From: Actinomycetes bacterium
GTDB lineage: Bacteria > Actinomycetota > Acidimicrobiia > Acidimicrobiales > Acidimicrobilacustridaceae
Direction of reading: 5' to 3'
Length of the DNA: 64,000 nt
Assembly: GCA_029782025.1 (NCBI GenBank)
Contig: JAKOVR010000119.1
Span: 62,001-126,000 of the forward strand
The position numbers and the translations under genes were made by a program. Below are positions 57,495-64,000 of the stretch, in pieces. The notes below the pieces were generated by a model. The model searched no databases, was not told where the DNA came from, and was given only the letters and a program-made list of their open reading frames with translations. Positions within the stretch are counted from its first letter, which is position 1. Every line of letters starts with the position of its first letter.

Positions 57495-59092
57495 CCGCCG
57501 CCGCCGAACGCGGCGTCGAGGGCGTCGTAGTCGACGGCCCAGCCCTGGCGGGGCAGCTCGTCGACGAACTCCACCAGCCGGGGCTTCTTGTAGGACGCGA
57601 TCGACGTGCGGCAGTGCTCGACGATGGCCTCGGCCGTGACGGGCTCGTCGCCCGGGTCGGTGGGGCGGCGGACCACGATGGCTTTGACGCTCTGGGTCCA
57701 GGTGGGGTCGGGCACGCCGATGACGGCGACGTCGGCCACGCCGGGGTGGAGACGGATGCAGGCCTCGACCTCGGCCGGATAGATGTTCTCGGCCGCCGAC
57801 TTGATGATGCGGGTCCGGGGGCCGACGAAGGTGATCGAGCCGTCGGCCTCCCGGCGGCCGAGGTCGTTGGTGTGGTGCCACCCGTCGCGCAGGCGCTCGG
57901 CCGTGAGGTCCGGCCGGTTCCAGTAGCCGCTGTGGATGGTGGGGCCACTGGCCACGATCTCGCCCGTCTCGCCGTCGGGCACCTCGGCGCCCTCGGGGTC
58001 GACGATGCGCACGCGGGTGAGCGGGTGGGGCCGGCCGGCGCTGCCGATGCTGCCGAGGCCCCAGGCGTCGAGCGTGAGCATGCCCATGCACTCGGTCTGG
58101 CCGAACCCGGTGGGGTTGCGGGCCCAGGGGCTGGTGTCGGGCGTGACCAGCGCGTTCCACCGGGGGTGGCCCGGGAAGGCCCGCAGGCTCGACAGGTCGT
58201 AGGGATGCTCCTCGGCCAGGAGGGTCATCTCCTTGATGGTGGGGCCCTGGAGGAAGGCGCCGGTGCACCGTTCCGTTTCGATGAGCCGGCACAGCTCCTC
58301 GGCCTGCACCCGCGGGGTGAAGACGTTGGTGCCCCCGAAGTGGAACGTGGCGAGGGTGGTCATGAACGTGGCGACGTGGAACAGCGGACCGCTGTTCAGG
58401 TACACGTACTGGTTGGAGATCTCCTGCATCATCCCCATGACCATGTCCTGGGCCAGGATGGCGCGGTGGCTCAGCATGGCTGCGCTGGGACGGCCGGCGA
58501 AGGCGGCGGTGTAGAGGAGGAGCAGCGGCGTGTCGGGGTCGGTGCACGGGTGGGGGAGCGCGTCGGTGGCGTCGGTGACGGGATCGGCCAGCAGCGCCTC
58601 GTAGGAGTCGGGCGGCGGGGCGCCGCGGCCGGTCGGGTCGCCGGCGTCGGTCGGGTCGCCGCCGGCGTCGTGCTGGCGCCAGCCGGCCGGGCCCGGCCCG
58701 ACGCCGGCCGGGAGGAGGGCGCGGGCCGCCCGCACGGTGTCGCCGATCTCGGCCTCCTGCCACACGACCAGGGCGGGGTCGAGGTCCTCGATGACGAAGG
58801 CCAACTCCTCGGCCGAGCTGCGCCAGTTGGCCGGGCACAGCATGGCGCCGAGCTTGGCCGCGGCGCCGAGGCACTCGAGCACCCGGAAGGAGTTCTGCCC
58901 GAGCCACAGGATCCGGTCGCCCGCGCCGCACCCCAGCACCCGGTCGAGGGCGTTGGCCAGGCGGTTGACCCGGTCGTCGAGCTCAGGCCAGGTCAGGCGG
59001 ACGTCGCCGTCGACCACGGCCGTGCGCCCCGGGTAGCTGCGCCGGTGCTCGCGCAGCACGTCGCCGACGGTGAGGGCGTGCAGGGCGTCCAT
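57476..59092 (-). CDS. ANL-family acyl-CoA synthetase-like protein with altered catalytic motifs
   Basis: The 538-aa protein has the AMP-ligase fold (TEC in GQTECMGML, YWNRPD, GWHHTNDLG). The P-loop is YTAAFAGRPSAAM (about 194-206) instead of YTSGTTGxPKG, with its Lys lost. The C-terminal catalytic Lys motif PxxGK is PRQGW. A divergent clade with TAA-type P-loops exists, so it may still be active, but the missing C-terminal Lys is notable. A Gly/Asp/Pro-rich insert is at 138-160. It is a single gene, convergent with the GGDEF/EAL gene. Confidence 0.85.
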   Translation of the reverse strand: MDALHALTVGDVLREHRRSYPGRTAVVDGDVRLTWPELDDRVNRLANALDRVLGCGAGDRILWLGQNSFRVLECLGAAAKLGAMLCPANWRSSAEELAFVIEDLDPALVVWQEAEIGDTVRAARALLPAGVGPGPAGWRQHDAGGDPTDAGDPTGRGAPPPDSYEALLADPVTDATDALPHPCTDPDTPLLLLYTAAFAGRPSAAMLSHRAILAQDMVMGMMQEISNQYVYLNSGPLFHVATFMTTLATFHFGGTNVFTPRVQAEELCRLIETERCTGAFLQGPTIKEMTLLAEEHPYDLSSLRAFPGHPRWNALVTPDTSPWARNPTGFGQTECMGMLTLDAWGLGSIGSAGRPHPLTRVRIVDPEGAEVPDGETGEIVASGPTIHSGYWNRPDLTAERLRDGWHHTNDLGRREADGSITFVGPRTRIIKSAAENIYPAEVEACIRLHPGVADVAVIGVPDPTWTQSVKAIVVRRPTDPGDEPVTAEAIVEHCRTSIASYKKPRLVEFVDELPRQGWAVDYDALDAAFGGGGYPGSG

Positions 59093-59230
59093 GCCCGGGA
59101 TTCTTGCCGACGCTGCCATCGGCGTCAGGCCCGTGGTTGGGTCGGTGGCCCGGGCCGCGCCATCATGGTGCAGTTGCCGGCGCGGGAACCCGACGGGTCC
59201 CGACGAGCGGCCCGAAGCAGGAGGTCCCCG

Positions 59231-60163
59231 ATGGCCATGACCGCCGACGCGTTCGACGAGGACTACGCCCCGCGCCACGACGTGCCCAAGGCCGGCCGGA
59301 GCGGCTTCGTCGTGATCGAGGACCGGCAGGTCCACTACCTCGAGTGGGGCCACCGCGGGCTCCCGCCCGTGCTGTGCCTGCACGGTGGCGGGCAGACCGC
59401 GTACATGTACGAGGAGCTCGGCGCCGCCGCCGCCGACCGCTTCCACATCGTGGCGCCCGACCTGCCCAGCCACGGCGATTCCGATCCGCTCCCGTCGGCA
59501 CTGGTGGAAGGGCTCGGGCCGCTCAACATCAGCGCCACCATGCCGCCGCTGATGGATGCGTTCGGCTTCGACCGGGCCGCCCTCGTCGGCGCGTCGCTCG
59601 GGGGGCTCACGTCGATCCGGTTGGCCGAGCGGGCGCCGGACCGGGTGGGGTCGATCGTGCTCATCGACGTGGGGCACCGGCTCGAGAGCGAGGGGGTGCG
59701 CAAGATCGTGGACTTCATGCGGGCCCATGAGTCGTTCGCCTCGCTCGAGGAGGCGGCGGCCGAGATCAGCCAGTACCTGCCCCAGCGCAAGGCGGTGCGG
59801 CCCGAGAGCCTCACCCGCAACCTGCGCCAGCGGCCCGACGGGCGCTGGGTCTGGAAGCACGGGTTCGGCCGGCGGTTCCGCCAGATGGGCGAGCAGACCG
59901 TGCACCCCGCCGACAACCTCGACACCTTCCTCGACGGGATCGAGGAGGCGGCCCGCACGATCCGTTGCCCGGTGCTGGTGCTGCGGGGCCAGCAGAGCGA
60001 CGTGCTCTCGGACGAGGGAGCCGAGGAGGTGGCGTCGGTCATCCCCGGCGCCCGCCTCGAGGTGGTGGAGAAGGCCGGCCACCTCGCCGCCGGCGACAAC
60101 CCCCACTCGACGACCAACCTGGTCCTGTCCTTCCTCGCCGAGGTCACCCCCTTGGGTGCGTAA
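59231..60163 (+). CDS. Alpha/beta hydrolase
   Basis: The 310-aa protein has the oxyanion HGGGQTAYMY, nucleophile GASLGG, and a C-terminal His in KAGHLAAGDNP. It hydrolyses an ester or thioester, or cleaves a C-C bond. AGGAGG (59219-59224) is a good ribosome site for the ATG at 59231. The last codons (PLGA and stop) are encoded by the repeated hairpin at 60150. Confidence 0.9.
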   Translation: MAMTADAFDEDYAPRHDVPKAGRSGFVVIEDRQVHYLEWGHRGLPPVLCLHGGGQTAYMYEELGAAAADRFHIVAPDLPSHGDSDPLPSALVEGLGPLNISATMPPLMDAFGFDRAALVGASLGGLTSIRLAERAPDRVGSIVLIDVGHRLESEGVRKIVDFMRAHESFASLEEAAAEISQYLPQRKAVRPESLTRNLRQRPDGRWVWKHGFGRRFRQMGEQTVHPADNLDTFLDGIEEAARTIRCPVLVLRGQQSDVLSDEGAEEVASVIPGARLEVVEKAGHLAAGDNPHSTTNLVLSFLAEVTPLGA

Positions 60164-60201
60164 GGGCGCGCATAGCGCACCCTTACGCACCCAAGGAATG
60201 C
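60150..60201. repeat. Hairpin repeat copy 1 (52 bp, identical to copy 2)
   Basis: Arms of 17 bp (CCTTGGGTGCGTAAGGG) close over one C/A mismatch, 4 bp of GCGC, and an ATA loop (60150-60196). The 52 bp to 60201 are identical to 61184-61235. It supplies stop codons to genes from both sides (TTGGGTGCGTAA, Leu-Gly-Ala-stop). It is probably also a bidirectional terminator. Confidence 0.85.
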
Positions 60202-61145
60202 ATTGCAGCGAGGGCGGCCCATTCGGTCTGGCGGCGCTCGACGTGGCGGCGGATGGTGGCGGCGGTCTCCCGCGGGTGGTCCACCACCTGGCGGTAGGTG
60301 ACCTGGATGACGCGCCATCCGAGGAGCTCGAGGTCGCTGCGCCGGATCCGGTCGTACTCCCATTGCCAGAGGTCGGTGTGGAACTCCCACCCTTCGACCT
60401 CGACCGCGAACATGATCTCCGGCCAGCTCATGTCGATCCGGTAGGTGCGGTCGCCGATGGTCACCTCGAACTGGAAGACCGGCTCGGGGATCCCCGCCTC
60501 GCGGCAGAGGTCGGCCGCCCGGACTTCGAGGATCGAGTCGGGGAGCGTGGTCTGCATCGCCCGGGTCTCGAGATAGGCCCGAACGGCGGGAGGGCCGAGC
60601 CGGCGGGGCGCATCGAGGGTGCAGGCCCAGTGCATGAGGCGGCTGGGCGTGGTGCGCTTCCGGACGAAGCTCTGCTCGATCACCTCGGCGAGCTCCGCGG
60701 GAGCGAGGACGGCGCCGCAGTCGATGAGGGTCCGGTCGATCCGGGTGACGAGGAACCCGTCACGTTCGTGGACGAAGAACGGGTCGAGGCGCCACGCGCG
60801 GTGCACGATCACGCCGTCGGTGCGGGCCGACGCCGGCCGGGGGGCCGTCACCTCGATGATCTCCTCGACCCCCGGCAGGTGCAGGCCATGGAACGCCAGG
60901 GCGCTGCGGTGCGACACCACGGTCGCCCGCCCGTTGACGAGGCAGGCCGCCATCAGGTGCTGGTGGCGGGTCTCGGGTGCGCCGACGCACCGGTAGACCC
61001 CGCGCCAGGGTGTGTCCTGCAGGACGCCGCGGGACCGCAACCGGAACACCTGGTCGCGGGAGGCACCGAGCTCTTGGAGTTGGGTGCGGGCGACGAGGCC
61101 GTGCTGGCGCCGGCCGTGGGCTTCGACGAGGGCGATGAGATCCAT
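60183..61145 (-). CDS. AbiEi-like/DUF559 protein in a repeat-flanked cassette
   Basis: The 320-aa protein has an AbiEi-type antitoxin winged helix at its N-terminus (QHGLVARTQLQELGASRDQVFRLRSRGVLQ) and a DUF559 nuclease-like C-terminus: YRIDMSW, FAVEVEGWEFH and DRIRRSDLELLGWRVIQVTYRQV. This matches the Vsr/PD-(D/E)XK-like fold, with acidic residues kept. The family is common and variable in actinobacteria. The function is unsettled. The gene's stop codon lies in one copy of a 52-bp hairpin repeat, and the other copy sits 39 bp upstream of its start. Confidence 0.8.
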   Translation of the reverse strand: MDLIALVEAHGRRQHGLVARTQLQELGASRDQVFRLRSRGVLQDTPWRGVYRCVGAPETRHQHLMAACLVNGRATVVSHRSALAFHGLHLPGVEEIIEVTAPRPASARTDGVIVHRAWRLDPFFVHERDGFLVTRIDRTLIDCGAVLAPAELAEVIEQSFVRKRTTPSRLMHWACTLDAPRRLGPPAVRAYLETRAMQTTLPDSILEVRAADLCREAGIPEPVFQFEVTIGDRTYRIDMSWPEIMFAVEVEGWEFHTDLWQWEYDRIRRSDLELLGWRVIQVTYRQVVDHPRETAATIRRHVERRQTEWAALAAMHSLGA

Positions 61146-61180
61146 GCCCGTCAGTCAAGCGACGGGGTGCGACAGGCAAG

Positions 61181-61235
61181 ATTCCTTGGGTGCGTAAGGG
61201 CGCGCATAGCGCACCCTTACGCACCCAAGGAATGC
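61181..61235. repeat. Hairpin repeat copy 2
   Basis: Arms of 20 bp (ATTCCTTGGGTGCGTAAGGG) run at 61181-61200 and 61214-61233, with a C/A mismatch, GCGC/GCGC and loop ATA. 61184-61235 is identical to copy 1. It lies between the DUF559 gene start and the MaoC-like gene end. Confidence 0.85.
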
Positions 61236-61245
61236 GACGGGGGCG

Positions 61246-61683
61246 CTACTTCTTGGCCCGGACGATCAGGGTGAACTTGTCGTCGACGACGGGGGCGCCG
61301 GATTCGGCGTCGCGCCAGGCCGTCTCCATCACGTAGAACTCCATGACGGCGCTGCCCGAGTCCTTCTCGTAGACGTCGGAGATGGTGCGGTGCCCGATCA
61401 GGCGCTGCCCGATCCGGGGCTGGTCGTGGTACACGAACTCCTGCTCGCCGTGCAGGATCATCCCCCGGGGCCGGAGCTGGCCGATGGGCAGGCCCTTGAG
61501 CTCGCCGCCTTCGGTGCCCCAGTAGGCCCACACGAAGGGGTAGGTGGGCGGCACGGGCCCACCGTCGGCCCGGAAGGTGTCGGGGTCCTCGCCCACGGCC
61601 TTGGCGAACACGGGCACGGGTGCCCGTTCCACCACCACGGTCTGCTCGCCGAGGTCCTGTCCCTTGAGCTCATCGAGTGCCAT
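61246..61683 (-). CDS. MaoC-like / FAS1-like dehydratase domain protein
   Basis: The 145-aa hot-dog-fold protein resembles N-terminal MaoC or HadA/HadC-like dehydratases (GEDPDTFRADGGPVPPTYPFVW, ILHGEQEFVYHDQP). It probably hydrates or dehydrates an acyl-CoA, possibly needing a partner subunit not seen here. It overlaps the acyl-CoA ligase gene by 14 bp and is the last gene of that operon. Confidence 0.85.
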   Translation of the reverse strand: MALDELKGQDLGEQTVVVERAPVPVFAKAVGEDPDTFRADGGPVPPTYPFVWAYWGTEGGELKGLPIGQLRPRGMILHGEQEFVYHDQPRIGQRLIGHRTISDVYEKDSGSAVMEFYVMETAWRDAESGAPVVDDKFTLIVRAKK

Positions 61684-63238
61684 TGCTGGGTCCTTTCGGG
61701 TTCGCTGCCGCGGCAGGGGTCTCCACCGGCAGCTCGTGCTTGAGCACCTTGCCGGTGGGATTGCGGGGGAGATGGTCGACGACGGTGATGCGCCGGGGGC
61801 ACTTGTAGTCGGTGAGGCGGGCGCGGCAGAAGGCCTCGACCTCCTCGGGGTCGAGCTCGGCGCCGGGCACGGCCACCACGAAGGCGGCGACGTCCTCGCC
61901 CAGGACCTCGTGAGGCACGCCGACCACAGCGGCCTCGAGGATCCCGGGGTGCTCCATGAGGACCGATTCGACGTCGGTGGCGTGGATGTTGTTGCCGCCC
62001 CGGATGATGACGTCCTTCATGCGACCCACGATGTAGAGGAAGCCGTCGTCGTCGAGGTAGCCGATGTCGCCGGTGTGCAGCCAGCCGTCCGGCGTCCAGG
62101 TGCGGGCCGTGGCCTCGGGGTCGCGGTAGTACTCCCGCTCCCGGCCCCGGGCCCGGACGAGGATCTCGCCGTGCTCGCCGGCCGGGAGGTCGTCGGCGCC
62201 GTCGGACGCCCCGCCCCCGCCCAGCTCGGTCGGGACGACGCGCACCTCCATCGGCGGCATCGGCTTGCCCACCGACCCGATCCGGCGGAGCACGTCCTCC
62301 TTGCCGATGGCGCAGAAGGCCGGGCCGGCCTCGGTCATGCCGTAGCCGTTGGTGACGGTGGCGTGGTCGAGCCGGGTGCACAGCTTCACGAGGGTGTCGG
62401 GGGCCAGCGGGGCCGAGCCGCAGCTGACCAGCTCGAGCGACGACAGGTCGGCGTCGTCCCAGCGGGGATGGGTGACCAGCAGCTGGGCGAACGACGGCAC
62501 GATGAACGCGGCCTGGGGGCGCCAGCGTTCGACGTACTCGAGCCACCGGCCGGCGTCGAAGCGGGCCTGGTAGAGCCCGGACATCCCGAGCTTCATCGGG
62601 TTGTAGACGAAGGCGATGCCGGCGAAGGTGAACGGCGGCGACGAGTGCAGCCAGCCCTTGCCCGAGAACGGCACCTCGCCGTTGGGCAGGAGGGCGAGGC
62701 TGCGGTGACGCACGGCCACGCCCTTGGGGGTGCCGGTGGTGCCGCTCGTGTACATGATGTCGGCCAGGTCGCCCTCGTCCACGGGCACCTGCACGTCCGA
62801 GCCGTCGGGGTCGAGCACGCCGCTGGCGTCGAGCGGCACCTGGATCACCGTGGTGAGCGACGGCACCTCGGCCCGCACCCCCTCGAGGTGGGCGGCGAAG
62901 GTGGCGTCGGTGATGGCCACCCGGACGCCGGCGTGGCCGAGGATCGTGGCCAGCTCCCGGTCGGTGAGCCGCGTGTTGACCGGGACCGCCACGGCGCCGG
63001 CCTTGTGGATCGCCGGGTAGGCCACGATCCAGTCGAGGAACTCCTCGTTGGGCAGGTAGATGGCCACCCGGTCGCCGGGCTCGACCCCGAGGGCGGCCAG
63101 GCCGCGGGCCAGGCGGTTGGCCCGCTGGTTCCACTCGCCGAAGGTGAGCTCCCCGCCGCCGTCGAGGTCGGCGTAGCCGAGCCCGTCGGGGTACAGCCGG
63201 GCCATGATGGCCAGCTGACCCACCTGCAGGTCGGTCAC
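61670..63238 (-). CDS. AMP-forming acyl-CoA synthetase
   Basis: The 522-aa ANL ligase has intact motifs: YTSGTTGTPKGV, GRMKDVIIRGGNNIHA, and the catalytic Lys in NPTGKVLKHEL. The GTG start overlaps the stop of the SDR upstream (GTGA). It is the second gene of the operon SDR, ligase, MaoC-like. It activates an acid that the other two then oxidise or hydrate. Confidence 0.93.
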   Translation of the reverse strand: MTDLQVGQLAIMARLYPDGLGYADLDGGGELTFGEWNQRANRLARGLAALGVEPGDRVAIYLPNEEFLDWIVAYPAIHKAGAVAVPVNTRLTDRELATILGHAGVRVAITDATFAAHLEGVRAEVPSLTTVIQVPLDASGVLDPDGSDVQVPVDEGDLADIMYTSGTTGTPKGVAVRHRSLALLPNGEVPFSGKGWLHSSPPFTFAGIAFVYNPMKLGMSGLYQARFDAGRWLEYVERWRPQAAFIVPSFAQLLVTHPRWDDADLSSLELVSCGSAPLAPDTLVKLCTRLDHATVTNGYGMTEAGPAFCAIGKEDVLRRIGSVGKPMPPMEVRVVPTELGGGGASDGADDLPAGEHGEILVRARGREREYYRDPEATARTWTPDGWLHTGDIGYLDDDGFLYIVGRMKDVIIRGGNNIHATDVESVLMEHPGILEAAVVGVPHEVLGEDVAAFVVAVPGAELDPEEVEAFCRARLTDYKCPRRITVVDHLPRNPTGKVLKHELPVETPAAAANPKGPSNGTR

Positions 63239-64000
63239 GAGCCGAACCCCATCGGGGGGAGGCCGTGCTTGCGGTCGCCGAAGAGCTCGTCCTTGCGGGC
63301 GGTCAGGGCGTCGAGGGTCCAGCGGCCGTCGGTCTCGATCGTGTTGTGGAGGTCCCACCCGTGCATGAGGTGCACGCGGTTGGCGAACACCACGAAGACC
63401 TGGCCGTTGATGTCCTGGCTGTCGGGGGAGGCGAGCCACGCCACGATCGGCGCGATGTTGGCGGGATCCCACTCGTCGAACCCGTCGGGGTTGGGGCCGA
63501 TGCCGGAGAGGACGGTCTCGGTCATGCGGGTGCGGGCCCGCGGCGCGATGGCGTTGACGGTCACGCCGTACTTCTTCAGCTCTCGCCCGAGCACGACGGT
63601 CATCGAGGCGATGCCGGCCTTGGCGGCGGCGTAGTTGATCTGGCCGGCCAGCCCGTAGAGGCCCGACTCCGATGCCGTGTTGATGATGCGGCCGGTGATC
63701 CCCTCCTCCCCGGCCTTGGCCCGCTCCCGCCAGTGCATGCCGGCGAAGTGGCTGCAGGCGAAGTGGCCCTTGAGGTGGACCTGGATGACGGCGTCCCACT
63801 GGGCCTCGTCCATCGAGAAGCTCATGGCGTCACGCAGGATGCCGGCGTTGTTGACGAGGATGTCGAGCTGCCCCCCGGCATCGACGGCGGCGGCCACCAC
63901 CGATTCGGCGCCGGCCCAGGTGGCGACATCGTCGGTGTGGGCCCGCGCCCGCCCGCCGGCGCCCTCGATGGCGGCCACGACCGCCGCGGCCTCGGCGGCG
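63235..64000 (-). CDS. SDR dehydrogenase, 5' end outside window
   Basis: At least 255 residues are visible, with NNAGILRDAMSFSM and YAAAKAGI. They match HSD17B4/MFE-type 3-hydroxyacyl-CoA dehydrogenases. The frame stays open to the window edge (AAEAAAVVAAIEGAGG), so the Rossmann GxxxGxG start is missing. It is the first visible gene of the operon with the ligase and MaoC-like protein. Confidence 0.9.
   Translation of the reverse strand, partial: AAEAAAVVAAIEGAGGRARAHTDDVATWAGAESVVAAAVDAGGQLDILVNNAGILRDAMSFSMDEAQWDAVIQVHLKGHFACSHFAGMHWRERAKAGEEGITGRIINTASESGLYGLAGQINYAAAKAGIASMTVVLGRELKKYGVTVNAIAPRARTRMTETVLSGIGPNPDGFDEWDPANIAPIVAWLASPDSQDINGQVFVVFANRVHLMHGWDLHNTIETDGRWTLDALTARKDELFGDRKHGLPPMGFGS

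Noticed and set aside
54657-58931. Very long minus-strand open frame of over 1,400 codons
   Set aside because: It is a shadow of the GGDEF/EAL, SDR and ligase genes. High GC removes stop codons in other frames, and the translation is Arg/Pro/His-rich with no domain.
59109-59128. Possible sixth regulon site, GACGC-N8-GCGTCAG
   Set aside because: The arms resemble the other sites, but the spacing is too long for CTGAC-N6-GTCAG and the left arm lacks the CT.

Overview
The window is a very GC-rich actinobacterial chromosome segment with dense genes and strong G/C third-position bias. It carries the conserved order pnp, M16 peptidase, dapB, dapA, rnj, ftsK, rimO, pgsA, cinA. The rich set of acyl-CoA genes, the two-subunit acyl-CoA dehydrogenases and the bioB-bsaP pair fit an actinobacterium. 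Class Acidimicrobiia is my best guess from overall gene content, but this is inference. I see no rRNA, tRNA, CRISPR array or prophage. No gap between genes exceeds about 140 bases.

Positions 1-33300 hold the backbone with accessory blocks between its genes. pnp (cut at the left edge), an M16 peptidase and dapB are followed by a DMT transporter/SDR/VTT membrane operon, a Ser/Thr kinase fused to a solute-binding domain, SURF1, two TetR regulators with a diiron ferritin-like protein, and an ATP-grasp enzyme. Then come dapA and RNase J, bioB with its small partner bsaP, ftsK, an MFS/TetR efflux unit, a Nudix hydrolase and sterol-desaturase pair, an ECF sigma/anti-sigma/ABC operon, and rimO-pgsA-cinA-thpR.

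Positions 33264-64000 are mainly an acyl-CoA island: ADP- and AMP-forming acyl-CoA ligases, thiolases, a DUF35 partner, divergent acyl-CoA dehydrogenase pairs, a CoA-transferase, an enoyl-CoA hydratase, SDRs, an alcohol dehydrogenase, a lipoate-ligase-like protein and a MaoC-like dehydratase. A VapBC pair, a PAS-GGDEF-EAL protein and an AbiEi/DUF559 gene are interspersed. Together the enzymes look like activation and beta-oxidation-like breakdown of branched, cyclic or steroid-like acids. The substrate is not visible from sequence.

Two non-coding signals tie parts of the window together. First, a 16-bp palindrome, CTGAC-N6-GTCAG, occurs in four divergent promoters of the acyl-CoA island (38207, 42851, 48031, 53919) and again 60 bp upstream of a TetR gene (11126). 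This suggests a local regulon and its likely regulator. Second, a 52-bp hairpin is repeated identically on both sides of the DUF559 gene (60150 and 61184). Removing one copy plus the gene would leave a single shared terminator between two convergent genes, which suggests a small mobile cassette. Many genes also have a TANNNT -10 element only 6-10 nt before the start codon, indicating widespread leaderless transcription.
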